From Allantophomopsis cytisporea (lineage: Eukaryota > Ascomycota > Leotiomycetes > Phacidiales > Phacidiaceae), in NCBI GenBank assembly GCA_024752435.1, contig CP103025.1, positions 2,683,348-2,747,347 of the forward strand: 64,000 bases of DNA. The letters are read 5' to 3'. This document shows positions 35,301 to 48,360 of the stretch, in pieces. Position numbers and translations under genes: made by a program. Numbering within the stretch: position 1 is the stretch's first letter; each line of letters opens with the position of its first letter. The notes under the pieces are model-generated. The model saw nothing but the letters and a program-made list of their open reading frames with translations, had not been told where the DNA came from and did no database searches.

Positions 35301-36769
35301 TCGAGGTGTTGGAAGTGTTGTCGATAGATCTTCGTATTGAATCCGTGAAGGGTTACGGTATGTATTATGATTATTGAACAGTATGTAGTTCTCGGTTCGG
35401 TTTGTGGATATTGTTTCTGATAGGACAACACGTTGTTGTTGTTGTTGTTGTTTGAGAGTCTATTGGAGAAGGATGATACGCAGTAGCTCTCGGGAAAGAC
35501 CCGTGATATCTTAGATTTTCAATCTCGATCGGAGATATGGTCAGAGGTGTCGACATGGTTGATATTGTGCTGTTTTGCGGACTGGGTGCATTTTATTAAA
35601 TGTTGTTGTATCTGAGTGAGTGTTGTTGCATCGACTGACCCGCTGAATTCGTTATTCGTTGGTCAGATTTTGATGTGAACTTAGTCGCAGACGACTGAGT
35701 TACTGAGGTCGAGTCTGAGCGAGGTTTTGCCGTACGTAGTAGGCTAGTGATGAGAGTTGAGGAAGATGTATGACATCGGTAGCCACTTTGTCCAATCCTG
35801 TTGACTCGATTGCACGATGATGCTTTTCGTTAAAGTTGCTCGTCTATTGTCTTGAGATTTGCCAATTGCCTTTCTGAGGCTGTGATTTGGTTTTTATGAA
35901 CGAGCTTGAGCGTATCCTTCTGTCTTTTCTCCTCTTGCGATATAGATTTGCTGATCACCGGGCGCAAAATGAGAGAAGCCTTACGGATGAATCGGGTTTG
36001 CTTTGTACAGGCGCCAGATGGCTTATATTTGAAAGACTCTGTCCTGAACCTCAGTAACCTTGTGCTGTTTCATGCAAAGTGGTACTACTGAGGAGCGTGC
36101 AATGTCCAAAAAACAATTACTACAAGTCTGCCATAAAAAGATGGTGCTAGAGCATTTGGTTATACTAATGACACTGATAGTCATAGACCATTTGAAAAAC
36201 AGCACAGTTGGTAGCCGTTAATTTCCATATGCTACATATACAATGAAGAAGCACATTGGAATTCGCGTGTTGTACTGAGACGACATATAAAGACTTTTGA
36301 AATGGACTTCCGCTAAATGTAAGCAGCTTTTACCGATGCAAGTCCTTCGCAATCAGTTTGGAGCTAAAGCAACGAGCAACTAGGACTAAGCATTCAGCAA
36401 TCAAAATCAGCAACCCATCAATCAAGATAATGATATGATCATAGAGGAAGATACAGCCCCTTCTCCGTCCGAACTCTGAATGTAGCCCAACATCCCCGCT
36501 AACATCGTACCTGGGCCCCACACCCTCAAAGCTTAGCACGTATGCTCTTCTGGAGATCAAGAGCATAACTCAAGCGATCCGCCGGCAGGTACCCGCGAGT
36601 ATGGGCGTCAGCCACAGTGGGTTTGATGTGACTGTGCGCATCCTCATATTCCCCAGCATTGAAACAAGCGTCAGAAAGACCTAAGCCGGTATAGAAAGCT
36701 TCTGTGTCAATATCCTTTTCCCGATCAATGGCTAGTGAAACAACATAGGGATTTTGATCGATGCAAATT
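35301..36769. other. Intergenic, 1.5 kb
   Basis: Contains the GTT microsatellite listed separately. Otherwise only short frames without motifs. Confidence 0.4.
35432..35452. repeat. (GTT)7 microsatellite
   Basis: Seven perfect GTT units. On the - strand one frame would read polyasparagine within an open stretch of the decayed remnant. Confidence 0.9.
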
Positions 36770-37594
36770 CTAATGAATTTTAATTATACCCAAGTATCTT
36801 TGGGCAGCAAGATGAAAATCTCCTAGATCCATCGCTCGCGCAGCCGGTCCGCGTAGCCACTTTGTGACCTTGACGATATCCAGACCATCACGGGAACAAT
36901 AGTCTCGGTAAGCGTTACATTTGCGGAAAACGTGGACGATGCTCGGTTCCCAGGCATGCGTAGCAATTGCTTCGGTGTGTCCAGGTAGCATACCTGCAAC
37001 TTCAGGCGATACTCCGATGAGACTGATCTTGCCGACAGAATTTGTATCAGCAAGCTTCGAAAGCAGCTCCTTCTGTCTCTTGACAGACAAACCATTGGAC
37101 TTAGTGACTTGAATCTTCAACGACATTCTCTTGAACTCGGAGCCGTCGGTGGTCGCTGGAATTCCGGGAGCGTGAGGAAAGGTCAGACTCAAGCACCTCA
37201 AGAGCAAGGCAAGGTCAGGCAGAGCAGACTCGAGTAGCAATACCGAAGATCTGACACAATTACGCATATCGTCCATTGGCATCCGAACATGGATGCGCAG
37301 GGCATGAAATGTGACCTTGTGCAACGCCTTTGAGGATATGATGGGAGTGTAATGGTCTCTCAGTGCGTCTGCAAACTCGGCATAGTTGCTAGACACCAGG
37401 ATGTGGCTGCTTGACTACTGGGGACAGTCGCGAAATTCACTGGACAGTTGACGATTGCTGAACAGCATTGCAGCATAATTTGAATGCTTGCCAACGGGGT
37501 GTGCTATGTCGAAGGCTGGTGCTGCAGGGTCGAAGATCAAATGGTCAAAGACCTTACGACGGCTGTCTTCATCGAGCATTGAGAGGCTCGCCAT
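36770..37594 (-). pseudogene. F-box-like hypothetical protein gene with one in-frame TAG
   Basis: From the ATG at 37594 the frame is open for 275 codons to the stop at 36770, except for a single TAG at codon 60 (37417-37415) between EFRDCPQ and SSSHILVSSNYAEF. The N-terminus (MLDEDSRRKVFDHLIFD, later LFSNRQLSSEFR) has the shape of fungal F-box-like proteins, in which a short helix pair is followed by NRQ-[IL]-x-x-E. The rest contains no known domain. A CAG to TAG change would account for the stop. Alternatives are a downstream start after the stop or an unannotated intron. It resembles the nonsense-only damage seen in the other broken genes here. Confidence 0.45.
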
Positions 37595-40500
37595 GATGGG
37601 ACGAGTGAGAGGAGGGTTTCAACTCGAAATATTGGCAAGGTTCTGCACATATCTTCTACAAAACCGTTGTACCCTGAACCGTATCAGCTTGGATGATGAG
37701 TCAGAATGAGGCTGTCATACCCACAACGAAGATGACCTAATCCGGTCTTCTAAGAGTGTCAGAGGTGACTTAAGGTGTAGTGTAGACTTCCGATATACGT
37801 TGCTCATATGATGTTCACAATGGGCCGCATACCTCGATCGTCGTGATCACCGACGTATGTACCTTCGAGGTGCAATCATGAAATCACGAGTAGGTAAACG
37901 CGTACGTATACCTATGCAACATCGACGCGTCCAGGTTGATGTTGGGTCCGACCACAGGTAGGAGATGCTAGACCTAGGCAGGCAGATGTTGATAGAAACG
38001 TAGACGTACGAGATGGAGTGGATAAATGCGCTGCAACCGGGAATGGCTGGAGATGTGAACTGAGGAGCGCATATGGGAGTGGACGTCCTCACTCTGTACC
38101 TCACTAGCCCCGCCCTAGGCACCGTGACTCAAAACGTGAACAGAAGGGGGAGATTCTCGAAACGGCAATCACGTTGTGCTCTAACGTGACCATATAGTGC
38201 ACATAGACCCTGCTGCCTGCTGTTCCCACGTATCAGTGGCACTGGCAGTAACCAATTCCCTCATACCATGAAGCCACAGATATGCGCCATGCATATCTCT
38301 GATGCTAGAGTCGACAATGTCGAGTACCAAGCGCTCATGATTAGAATTCACAACAACATCAACGATCGACGAAAATCCAAGCTAATCGACCACGACAAAG
38401 GCCATTGCAATTGGATTGGGACAGTACAGCGACAAATTCTTAAAACATCAACCCCTCACCGTAGATAATACCCCTCGATAAGAATATCACCCCGCATTCT
38501 TCGAGGTCTTTCGCTGCCGTGACCTTGAGATTCGATGCTCAAAGTGCAACCCGTATCATCCTAAGACCATAGAGACTCCAGGACGTAAATCGCTCCAACA
38601 TCAAGGACAACGTTGATAGACGAGTATTACTCGTTGGATGGGCTAGGTCCGATACGACCTTGTGTTCAACTCGGTATTCAAGGTGCTATGCATAATAAGA
38701 ACGCTTACTTAGAGATAACAAGACTTTTGAGTTACAATCTAGCCAGGTTCTGGATTTAAGCGACGGCTTACAACGACAGCAGCGAGGACGGAGTACAGGT
38801 TAAGACCGAATAATGTGTACGATTGTATACAGTATCTCTAATACGAGGATCAATCTAAGCTATGAATGTTATGATGCTCTCTACCGTACCGATTACACCC
38901 AATGGAGATAAGTTATTGGCGGGACGAGTTGGGAATTCTTCCAAACGAGTTTACTGTTTCGTGGATCAATCCCACTCTCCTTATGTGGTGCCATTGTTTC
39001 TTAGAAGAGATTCTGGAAATCTTTCAACCGCATCCCACTGACATTGTTGTCTGCCCGCATCTTGCGCGCATACCTTCTGCTCCTAGGTATCTCAATGACA
39101 ATGCTACTGCGTCATGAATTCCTAGGCGAGGCCAGTGGGAACCGTGAGTAAATCAATAACTAGTACCAGCCAAATTGATAAAAGCTTGGTATAAGCCCTG
39201 ATATAGAACATTGCGGTAGGTTTCAATGTTTAGTATAGACGTTGGCATAGAGAAATTAATAAATATTAATACTCGGTACAAGCCTTGGTAAACGTACAAT
39301 GCTATAGGATGCATTACGCGGTATAAGCGTCCACAAAACAAAACCCAACACACTTCAGTACTTGAAATATCGAGGTGGGTCCATGCTTCAGTCTCTAATA
39401 CTTGGACTCGGGACCAACGTATCAAACCAGGAACAATGGCGATAGTCAGAAGTACCAAATCAAGATGGCAGCAAAGGTGGACGGGTCATAATTCAAAAAT
39501 ACGAAGAACCAGAGATGACTTTGCACGTACTATTGAGATACAGATTGTCATACAGGAAGCATCTCATCGATAGAAGAGCCAAGCTCTCTCAAATTGGAAT
39601 TCGCAACAATCGCATTCGTCCCCGCTTGCGTTGTGGCTCGATAGCTTCTCTTGTGGAACGAAACACAACCAACATCAACATCGTTACTCCAACGCCTACA
39701 TGGAATATTTCCGTACTTAGGTCAATGGTTCAATAGGCACTCTCATCTACCTGAGCCCTCAATAAACGGCACAACGACTAGCTCGGAACCAAAGCTAAAG
39801 TCGTAGAGCGCGCTTTCTATTCAACCACCTCAGCGCCAAAATGTTTTACATCGCACTTACTATGCAACGATGTCTGCGACCAGCTCGTGACTAAACTTGG
39901 AGGAGATGTGACAATATTGGTCGCTTGGTCGCGCCGCCAGCTATGTTATGACAACTCTGCAGCCAATAGCGACGACGACGTCTACTGTTGCTTTTCGCGG
40001 CATAATGTCGAAAAGATAAATGCTTCCGCTTAGGTTTGAAGAAGAGTCGAAACGAGAAGAAGTCGCTCTGTTACCAGGTATGGACAATACAATCGAAGGT
40101 CGTTCTTAGAACGAAGACAGCCGTTTGAAAGAAAGTTGTTGTTACAGCAAGCCGGAAGTTGCTTTGCTGGTGCCATAATCTCCTGTAACTTTTCAGATGA
40201 ACAACTTGAGAATAGTTGAACCGGATATGAAGTCTATTACTATTTAGCAAACATCGATATCAAAGATATAACAAACCTGCCTTCCGTAGCATGCTATCTT
40301 GAGATTTGTCTGAAAATGGAGGAAGCGATCTCAAGAAATTCGAACGTTTTGTCTTTGCCACAACGAAACAAGCTCCCAGCTGTTCAAGGATCAACGGGTG
40401 TGTTACGATAAGAGTAGATTAGTACATCTTTGTTTGTGAAGAAAGATGAAGTAGTAGACTTTTCAATTGACGGATATGCGGCTGTTTCTGACACGATGAC

Positions 40501-43500
40501 CCCTGAGTGATCGGTGACTATTATCATACGCGTAGGTACTTTAGCACTTACGTAAAGTAAAACGAGACAGAGGTGAAGTAGAAATGAAGTGATGAGCTTT
40601 TACAGTTGCGTGGATAGTTTCTTTGCTATGACCGATTAAACACTTGATATGGAACGAAAACTCTATCTACCTTGACTGTTCGATGTAAGTAGAGGACATG
40701 ACTCATAGTATTATACTTCTTATGTTGAGACGTGAGGCTTTGAAGAAACGAGAAATGGACCGATGAAGGAAATGGATGTAGAAAACACATAGAGAATACC
40801 TCAGTCTCAAACCATTCGCTTGGCAACAAATCCGGTGCTTCTATGAATCCGTCTCACACGCCGCTGGATAATTTTGCCTCATCTCATTCAATCTTTACAT
40901 CACGCCCTCATAACAAGTCAATTTACATATCATATTCACCTCAACATTTCATCAGTATCACTTCAACATCTGAGAAGCGCAAATTCAACAAACATCTCAT
41001 CATATACATATTCAAGCTTGACATATGAGTTTCGAGTTGATATACAATTCTGTGATTGATTTGTGATTATCACAATGGTAGGTTATGACGGTGGGTTCAA
41101 TATCACAATAGATGTACAACGGACAGCATCTGCAAGAAACACATCGAAGAACGTCAAGAGATGAGAAGGGTTGATTACAAAGTTACATGGTACACTTTCA
41201 TAACACATGGTGGACGACAAGCCTGGAGTTTAGTTGGGGGAAATGAGTAGCACATAATATAACATACTTTTTCATAACATATGATAGATATTGGAAGGAG
41301 AAGAACCTAACCGCTGGTTAGGAGAAATGAGATTTTATTCAGGATGCAGAAAAATAATGGAATCAATTGCTTTTACGTAATCGGGAGTCGAATTCCTTGA
41401 TGTGTGCTAAAAAGGGAGACGAGTTCGAAAGCGGTTACGGATGTAAGTCATATCGGATGTAGGTTGTGTCGGATGTAGGCTACTCTAGCGATTGACAGGG
41501 ACCGCACGGACAAACCTCTGAGTTCCGATTCCGATAGTTACCTCATGAGGCAATAAACTCGAATATCATCTGACTATGCGTTGACGAGGCACGAAGAATT
41601 ATTAAGCGTATACATATGGTCGGTGCGTAATTGCATGGGATGGTATCAACGGTGACCTTCTTTAAAACCCATCCAAACTCTACCTCTTGAGAAAAACTTT
41701 GTTTCTAAACTTCCAACTTCGCCGACTACTCACCTGGAAGGCAGTTGCCAGGTCTATGCTTATTATAGGCAGTCTCTTACTATTCCGCATTTCCGAGAAG
41801 ACTAGGTCTGTAATTTAAATGTATTAACCCTAAGTCCGCAAAGCTGATCATATATCATAGTTTGTTCATCAGGCCTTGGATGTGAGGCTTGTAGATTGAG
41901 ACACTCGAATTTTCTATCTTGTAGAATCACGCATTTGCCCGGACACCCCCGTGTGATTCGAAGAGGAATCAAGGGATGGCGAGACCTTTCAGAGCGATTT
42001 CGTTGGCAACTCTGTGCTGGAATCTCAGAAACGGGCTCTACAAAACTATGTAGTAGCTGTTTTACATGTTCATTGAACAAGATTTCATCGCTATTGCGAA
42101 GACGCGTAGCGCCACTGACAACACCCTTGGTATAATTCTATGGTTAAAAAGCTGACACATAGGGGCCCGTCGAGTTCAAGTGATATGGTGTAATCATATA
42201 CGAACCTAATACTTGGGTTGACCGGAGATCTGAGCCTGAAGGAACCGACTACATCCGGACCTCCCTGTAGGTGCCCTTGAGGTAACATATTCAGCTACTC
42301 AGGGCAAAAAGAGGAGCTCACAGATGCGAATGGAACTTTCAACGTCGCAGAGGCCCAGCGACTTATTCGGGGTGCAGGAAATAGGCTCTTGATGCACCCC
42401 AGGGTTGATTAACACATGTAGTTTAAGTTCGGGCTTTAAAGAGTCTTTTAGGTGGAGGGGATAGGTTTCACAATACCTGATGGGCGTGCGGCGGGTATCG
42501 TGAGCAAGAATCTACTCTGTAAATCCTACATGTCATGATGCTGCCTAATCCGGGAATCTGCGGAAAGTGACGAACGATTTACTTTCACATACTCGCAACG
42601 ACATGAGATCCGTATATTGACCACATATGTTGACAATACGGTATTACTCGGTGAAATTTGCAATAGAAAGACAATATACTTTTTCCCTAACAAGTCTGAA
42701 AGCATACACTTGGTTATATCGTAGTGTCTACGAGTATAATACCTTACAAGAGAACTAAACCATACATAATGTTCTTTGGCTCTAAGTAAATACTCCCATC
42801 GGCAATGTATAAATAATTGATCTAGGAATCATGTTTATAACCAGGAGAGGTTGTCTTTTTCTCTTCTTTTGAGATTTGAGTATATAGATATAATAACTCC
42901 ATTTCTTGCTGTAGGGGATCATACAAGGTCACGCTCCGAAAGCAGAAGCATTGATAAGTGGTCGTGAGCATGTTGCGCTCGGGCGCAATACTGAATTCAT
43001 GTCGCTCAGCAGTCGGTTGGTAGGACCTCAAACTCACCAGTCACAGAAAAGTTAAGTTTAGAATTTAGAAGAGATTTATCCAAATGACTGCAAAGACCTA
43101 TCTGTACTATTAAGTGTTTACTTTTTATAAACCGGGTTGGATATAGATATATAGTAGTATGGTAGGTACCTAGGTAGCAATAATACGTAGAGCAAAAGCG
43201 AGAAAGCTGCCTTCAGTATCAAGTGGATCGAAACGTGACCGTAATACCTAAGTTTCCTGTCCCTAAGGATTGCAATCATCCAGGTACAGATCGATCCCAT
43301 TTTCTCGAAACTCTTAAAACGCACGTGCGTTAACGTCCACATAGCAAGGGAAGTGCGGCAAAGATGGACCTAATCTAATCTAATCTCTCCGCACTCCGAT
43401 GACAGGTAGATTCCCAGAAAATGCGGGCTACGCTGCACGCCGACTTTGCAGAAGCTAGTCGACTTCTGGAAATTCCCGAAATACGATTGCGGGGTTGCAA

Positions 43501-45056
43501 AAGTTGGTTTGGTGCGTCTCGGCGATTCACGATAAGATAACATGTCAAGAACTCAACTCACCTGAGATCTTAAGCGTTTGATTCCTGTCTACTGCGCAGT
43601 ACAAGGTTGATCACAAAGACCGAGTGTCCAACTATCGCTCATGGTAGGTCAGGGTTCGCCGGGGCGTTGTTGGCAATTTTTCCAGTTTACGCCGATGATA
43701 CAATTGCACCCCGCTCTACTTGTAATGACAAGGAGTTAACTACCGTACGTGGGTGCTACCTACTCCGCGCCGACTCCCTGCTGCATATGTACCCCATGCA
43801 TGGCACAATGTGACCGAAGGAATCCAATGCTAGCCCGCCCCACATTATTGAGGTACGCGCATGACATCACAGTCTAAGGTTGATGGTTTTCGATGGGCTT
43901 TGAAGGGTTTTGGTGGGGTTGTGTAGGCATACGTGGACATCGCAATATCATTGATGTGTGAATAGAAAACATACTTTTACCACTGAACCCCGAACTTTTA
44001 AACATAGATCCTTACTACTCTCGGAATGGCGTCCTGTTATAAATCGCTTTATCTACAAAAATGTGAAAATAAGTGCTGCTCCACCAACTTATGGCTAGAA
44101 TGGTCGAATTCCAAGCTCGAGATACGACAACGTCGCAGCATCATAAAAAGATTATGATGATCACTTTGATCGAGGATTTACGATGGAATGAAATGCAGCC
44201 TGGTATTTGGGAGATCCGCACGTGGTTGTGATCTTCGAGAGAATACTGTCGACTCCTGAAGGAATGGCAATTGTCTAAGCCTTTGATGAGACCTACACTG
44301 GGCGATACCACACGTGCATTCGCATATGGATCATGAGCCTTACATTTGAACCAGTTGAACAGAAACCTCCTTTTCAGGAACCTTGACGTTATTGAGACAC
44401 CGTCGCATCTGTTTGCCGTTGGCACCGATAGGGATCTTAGCTAAATAAAAAAAGTTACAAGTGAGCTAAGGGGAAAAAGTGAAAGATTAAGTTTACGACC
44501 ACCCAAAGAGCTACTTGTTTCAGTATATAAGACGGAAACACCGAAACACCGAAACAGTTTAGGGAGCCAAGGCAAGATTCAAACGGATTTTGATATGCGT
44601 ACGACATCTGTAATATTTATTTGGTGTTCAAATTTAGCGACCCATATAGGTGAACGAAAGCAATTCCTTTTCCTCAAGGGCACAGTGCACAGTGAGAGCG
44701 ATTCATGTTTCCAAGTGAAAGAAACACACTCCTTTTTACCTAGTAACTGCACTCGTATTCGTAAGGTAGTGATGTTGATAAGCATACAAGCATGACCCTG
44801 CCAAGGAACAAGGTTCAAGCCGTTCTTAGAATTTGGCTAAATCCTTAGCTTCAAGGGAGCCTTGCATCAAATATTCTTAGCAGTCACTTGCGAAGACAGC
44901 AGAGAGAATATAAAGAGACGCCTATACTCTTGGAATGCCTAACAGATCCCAATCAGCTGTCTCGATTTATTTCTGGTTCTTCGAAACGTACCTCCTACAA
45001 TACATTTTTTGGTGTAACTTATCCTCTGAGTTGCTACCTTCGCTATAATTTTCAGA
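37595..45056. other. 7.5-kb gene-poor region
   Basis: I find no gene I can support. Short frames at 38268-38468, 38902-39117, 39515-39736, 41896-42135 and 44141-44425 have no motifs. Protein-like scraps such as DEYYSLDGLGPIRPCVQLGIQ near 38613 and TFNVAEAQRLIRGAGNRLL near 42337 hint at decayed genes. A TAATC pentamer repeat lies at about 43371-43385. The last few hundred bases should contain the promoter of the secreted hydrolase. Confidence 0.4.
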
Positions 45057-46793
45057 ATGGGTCGTCGCTCTTGGGCATTGCCCGTTGTGGCAGCTATGGC
45101 TGGTTTGAGCAATGCTCAATACCCAGATAGTTGGAATGTTATCTACGAACCTTCTACTGCGCTGAACAGCAGTTACGAATTCGGCCAAGAGACGACTCTT
45201 CTCAAGCAGAATACGACTTATCCTCCGGCGGAAATGCCATTACCATGCGATATTGTCAAAGACCGTGATGTTCCAATCACTCTCCAGGATGGCACTGTGA
45301 TATACACCGATGTATACCGGCCTGCAAGCCAACTTACTGGTCTCCCAGCCATCGTCAATCTCAGTCCTTATGGAAAGACTACTCCCACCGCACCACAAAC
45401 AAATGTTCTTCCGCAATGGTTCACTGGGTACGGAAAGTCAGAGGCAGCCGACGCTGGCGTATTTGCATGTCGCGGTTACGCCGTGATTAATCCAGACAAT
45501 CGTGGCGCCTATAAGTCTGGCGGCAACATTCAATACTGGGGTTCAACGAATGGTCAGGATGGTTATGATGTGGTTGAGTGGGCTGCCAACCAGACCTGGA
45601 GCAGTGGCAAGGTTGCTACGTATGGTGCCTCGTGGCTTGCTGTCTCTCAGTGGTTCGTTGCAGCACTCCATCCTCCTCATCTTACAGCTATTGTGCCTTG
45701 GAGTGGAATGTCCGACTACTACCGCGACTCCATTGTCTGGGGAGGTATACCTGATGTTGTGTTTGCCACTACTTCCGTCGAAAGTTTGGTTGGAGAGCAC
45801 GATACGGAACGGGTCGATTTGATGGCTACTACCTATCCATTGATGAATGAATACTGGGAGGACAAGGCTGCAAAACTTGAGGAAGTCACTGTCCCAGCAT
45901 ACGTCGTGGCCGATGGCACGTTTGGCCTCCATGCCTTTGGAGCTCTTGAAGGATTCCGCCGAATTAGCTCTAAGGAGAAATGGCTTCGTCTTGATGGTAC
46001 GCAGGAGTGGTATGATATGTACGATCCAGCAAATGAGCGTGAGGTTCTTCAATTTTTGGATCACTATCTCAAGGATGCCAATAATGGATGGGAATTGACT
46101 CCCACGTTCCGGGCCGTGGTGCTAGATCCTGGACATGGAAGCCTGCCTCGACAGGCAACCTACAGTGACTGGCCAGTCCCTAGTGTAGAGTATCAAAAGT
46201 ACTACCTCGATGCCGACACAAGTTCGCTCGCTGCCCAGCCATTTTCGAACACATCTGCCGTCAGCTATAATGCCACCTCTGGATCCGCTAACTTCTCGGT
46301 CACCTTTGATGAAGATACCCAATTGATTGGTCACATGTCAGCGCGGTTATACGTCGAGGCAGATGGCAACAATGACATCGATCTCTTCCTGACCGTCCAA
46401 AAGGTTGATGCGAATGGTACTGTGATTAATCCTTTGCCAGCATGCCTTCCTGAAGCAGAAGACATTTGCATCTCAACTAATGGCGATATACCTGCTGGTC
46501 CTGCTGGTCGATTGCGCGTCTCCCTCCGCGCTCTTAACGACACTCTCAGTACGCCATATTTGCCCGTTCAATCGTTCTACACCCCACAGAACCTCACAGC
46601 TGGAGAGAAAGTAGCAGTGGATATCGCCTTCATTCCCAAAGCTCACTTTTTCCATGCCGGCCAGTCGCTACAACTCTCCGTAACTGGATACAACGTTCAA
46701 TACGCAATCCCGACCATCAACAAAGGCAATCATATCATTCATACCGGAGGGGACTATGCGTCATACCTACAACTTCCAGTAGTACCACTATAA
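45057..46793 (+). CDS. Secreted CocE/NonD (X-Pro dipeptidyl-peptidase-type) hydrolase, 578 aa
   Basis: Single exon. Residues 1-21 form a signal peptide (WALPVVAAMAGLSNAQ). The alpha/beta-hydrolase fold of the S15/CocE group follows: RDVPITLQDGTVIYTDVYRP, LSPYGKTTP, NPDNRGAYKSGG, and the nucleophile elbow ATYGASWLAVSQW with Ser192 in place of the usual GNSYLG/GxSYxG. The C-terminal jelly-roll domain (PF08530 type) includes DTQLIGHMSARLYVEADGNN. Where relatives usually carry the catalytic His just before QEWYD, this protein has Asp313 (RLDGTQEWYD), and the preceding acid loop reads ADGTFGLH. The enzyme may therefore have unusual or lost catalysis, or use another His. Several N-glycosylation sequons fit secretion. 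Family is firm; substrate and activity are open. Confidence 0.85.
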   Translation: MGRRSWALPVVAAMAGLSNAQYPDSWNVIYEPSTALNSSYEFGQETTLLKQNTTYPPAEMPLPCDIVKDRDVPITLQDGTVIYTDVYRPASQLTGLPAIVNLSPYGKTTPTAPQTNVLPQWFTGYGKSEAADAGVFACRGYAVINPDNRGAYKSGGNIQYWGSTNGQDGYDVVEWAANQTWSSGKVATYGASWLAVSQWFVAALHPPHLTAIVPWSGMSDYYRDSIVWGGIPDVVFATTSVESLVGEHDTERVDLMATTYPLMNEYWEDKAAKLEEVTVPAYVVADGTFGLHAFGALEGFRRISSKEKWLRLDGTQEWYDMYDPANEREVLQFLDHYLKDANNGWELTPTFRAVVLDPGHGSLPRQATYSDWPVPSVEYQKYYLDADTSSLAAQPFSNTSAVSYNATSGSANFSVTFDEDTQLIGHMSARLYVEADGNNDIDLFLTVQKVDANGTVINPLPACLPEAEDICISTNGDIPAGPAGRLRVSLRALNDTLSTPYLPVQSFYTPQNLTAGEKVAVDIAFIPKAHFFHAGQSLQLSVTGYNVQYAIPTINKGNHIIHTGGDYASYLQLPVVPL

Positions 46794-47197
46794 TGGTCGG
46801 ACTAGTGCTATGAGTAAGTTACTCGAGTAGTCTAGTGATATTAGATTACTTCTCTTCGCAGCTTGGTCAGGCTACTTGCCTCGACAGTGGCTTTTATAAT
46901 TTACATTTGAAGAACATGCGCAACAACAGAACTATGTTGTTTTCGTAGATGGAGAAGTTAGAGATGCAGTTGGATGGAACGAGATGGAAAAAGTAGTAAT
47001 TGACTTTTTAGTCCTTTCAAAGTTATTGTTAGCCTTAAATGCAAGTCTTAAACGCAGTTAATTCTGAGAATCATCATCGAGTATTCTATGTACAGGATTG
47101 TTTGTTATAGTACCAAATACAATAATATTTAACGATATAGGCTTTTAAGGTTGTCTGTTTAATCGGAGTAGTTTTGCCTACAATCTTAGTAGAACTA
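46794..47197. other. Intergenic, 0.4 kb
   Basis: Nothing recognisable between the hydrolase stop and the transposon edge. Confidence 0.5.
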
Positions 47198-48360
47198 CAG
47201 TGGTGTACAAAAAGTCTGCGTACACTTAAGCGAATATCTGTAGAGCCGCAAATATCCCCGCATTTGACTTCATTAACATACTGTAAATATAACTTCAATG
47301 GCAGCGCAACTTGGCCGGAGACTACAGGCAGAGCTCTCTCTAGCTACTCGCAATCAATTGGTAGGATTGCGTATAGCTGGGATAAGCTACGGTGCGATAA
47401 GTCATCAAGTTAGCTTAGCTAGATCTACCGTTCAATATTTAATCAGCAAAACATTGTCTCGAAATAAAGCACGATCAAATCCACGCTCTAGAAGACCTAC
47501 GGTCTTATCCCCCCGGCTTAAGAGATTGATTACCCGAATTTACAAAAGAAACCCGAAGATATTGTATACTAAGTTAATTCAAGAGATATGCCCGGGTACC
47601 TACTGCAATATAGTCTTGAATTTTGTAAAGACTACAAATATATACAAGTAGAGATACTTTAAACGACCTTTATTAACTCAAGCTAATGCTAATTGGCAGT
47701 TTAAATAGGCTTAAGAGCATCTTTGGTAAATACAAGTACAATAGGTACGTATCTAGTAGAAAGACAAATATTCTGTTGAACAAGGCAAAGGTAAAAAGAC
47801 CGACTAGGTATTCTATCGGCCGAGAGAAGGCTTGTTTCAATAGGATGTACAACTAAAGGCTCGAAGGATATAACATTCAATTATATTCTAGGCTATATCT
47901 AGTTTTAGTATTCGGTCGGACTTAGTTGTTTGTAAAAAAGACTTTAATATACTTTATAGAGGATTTACAGCAAGGAAATACAGAGATATTTTAAATAAGT
48001 ACTTAAGTACAGTTTTAAACTTCGACTCTATCTTTATACAAGACAATACTTCGATTTATATAGCTTATTTAGTACAAGAATAGCTCGATTTAAATAGTAT
48101 TCAAGTTATAGATTAGCCTCTTTATTTACCTAATTTAAACCCTATTAAACATATATAGGTACTTTTTAAAAAGAAGATATATAAACTATAGCCTGACTTT
48201 ATTAAGTAGAATAATATAGCTATATTAAGTATTCTACAAGATATAGCTATTAAAGCTTAGGAATTACTCGAGGAAGATATATTAAATAATATAGCTATTT
48301 TAATAAAGAAGCAGTATTAAATAGTTATTGATGTATAAAGGTTGTATACTAAATATTGAT
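47198..48360 (+). mobile_element. RIP-damaged Tc1/mariner DNA transposon
   Basis: The left end is CAGTGGTGTACAAAAAGTCT, a common Tc1-type terminal sequence, preceded by the TA dinucleotide (47196-47197) that these elements duplicate on insertion. It encloses a transposase frame with the correct Tc1 layout. The right end is too mutated to place exactly; a GTATAC-containing stretch around 48345-48357 is the best candidate for the mutated right inverted repeat. Confidence 0.7.
47298..48338 (+). pseudogene. Tc1/mariner transposase, 347-codon frame riddled with TAG stops
   Basis: The ATG at 47298 and the TAA at 48336 are in one frame, 346 codons apart, the usual Tc1 length. The first 117 codons are clean and encode the helix-turn-helix half (LATRNQLVGLRIAGISYGAI, RSRRPTVLSPRLKRLITRI). 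The rest contains the DDE half with stops exactly where Trp is expected: QDN..HTAHLVQE-W, VID-W-P, NLNPI-x-H-I-W, each TAG instead of TGG. TGG to TAG is the opposite-strand product of C to T at CpA, the RIP preference. The element is dead. Confidence 0.8.

Noticed and set aside
43820..43960. Possible diverged copy of the 1700-1850 CreA-like region
   Set aside because: Shared words (TGGTGGGGTT against its complement) are short and simple, and no extended alignment could be built by eye.
37595..45056. Several 60-100 codon open frames as genes
   Set aside because: No motifs, no supporting splice structure and overlapping frames on both strands; these look like chance.
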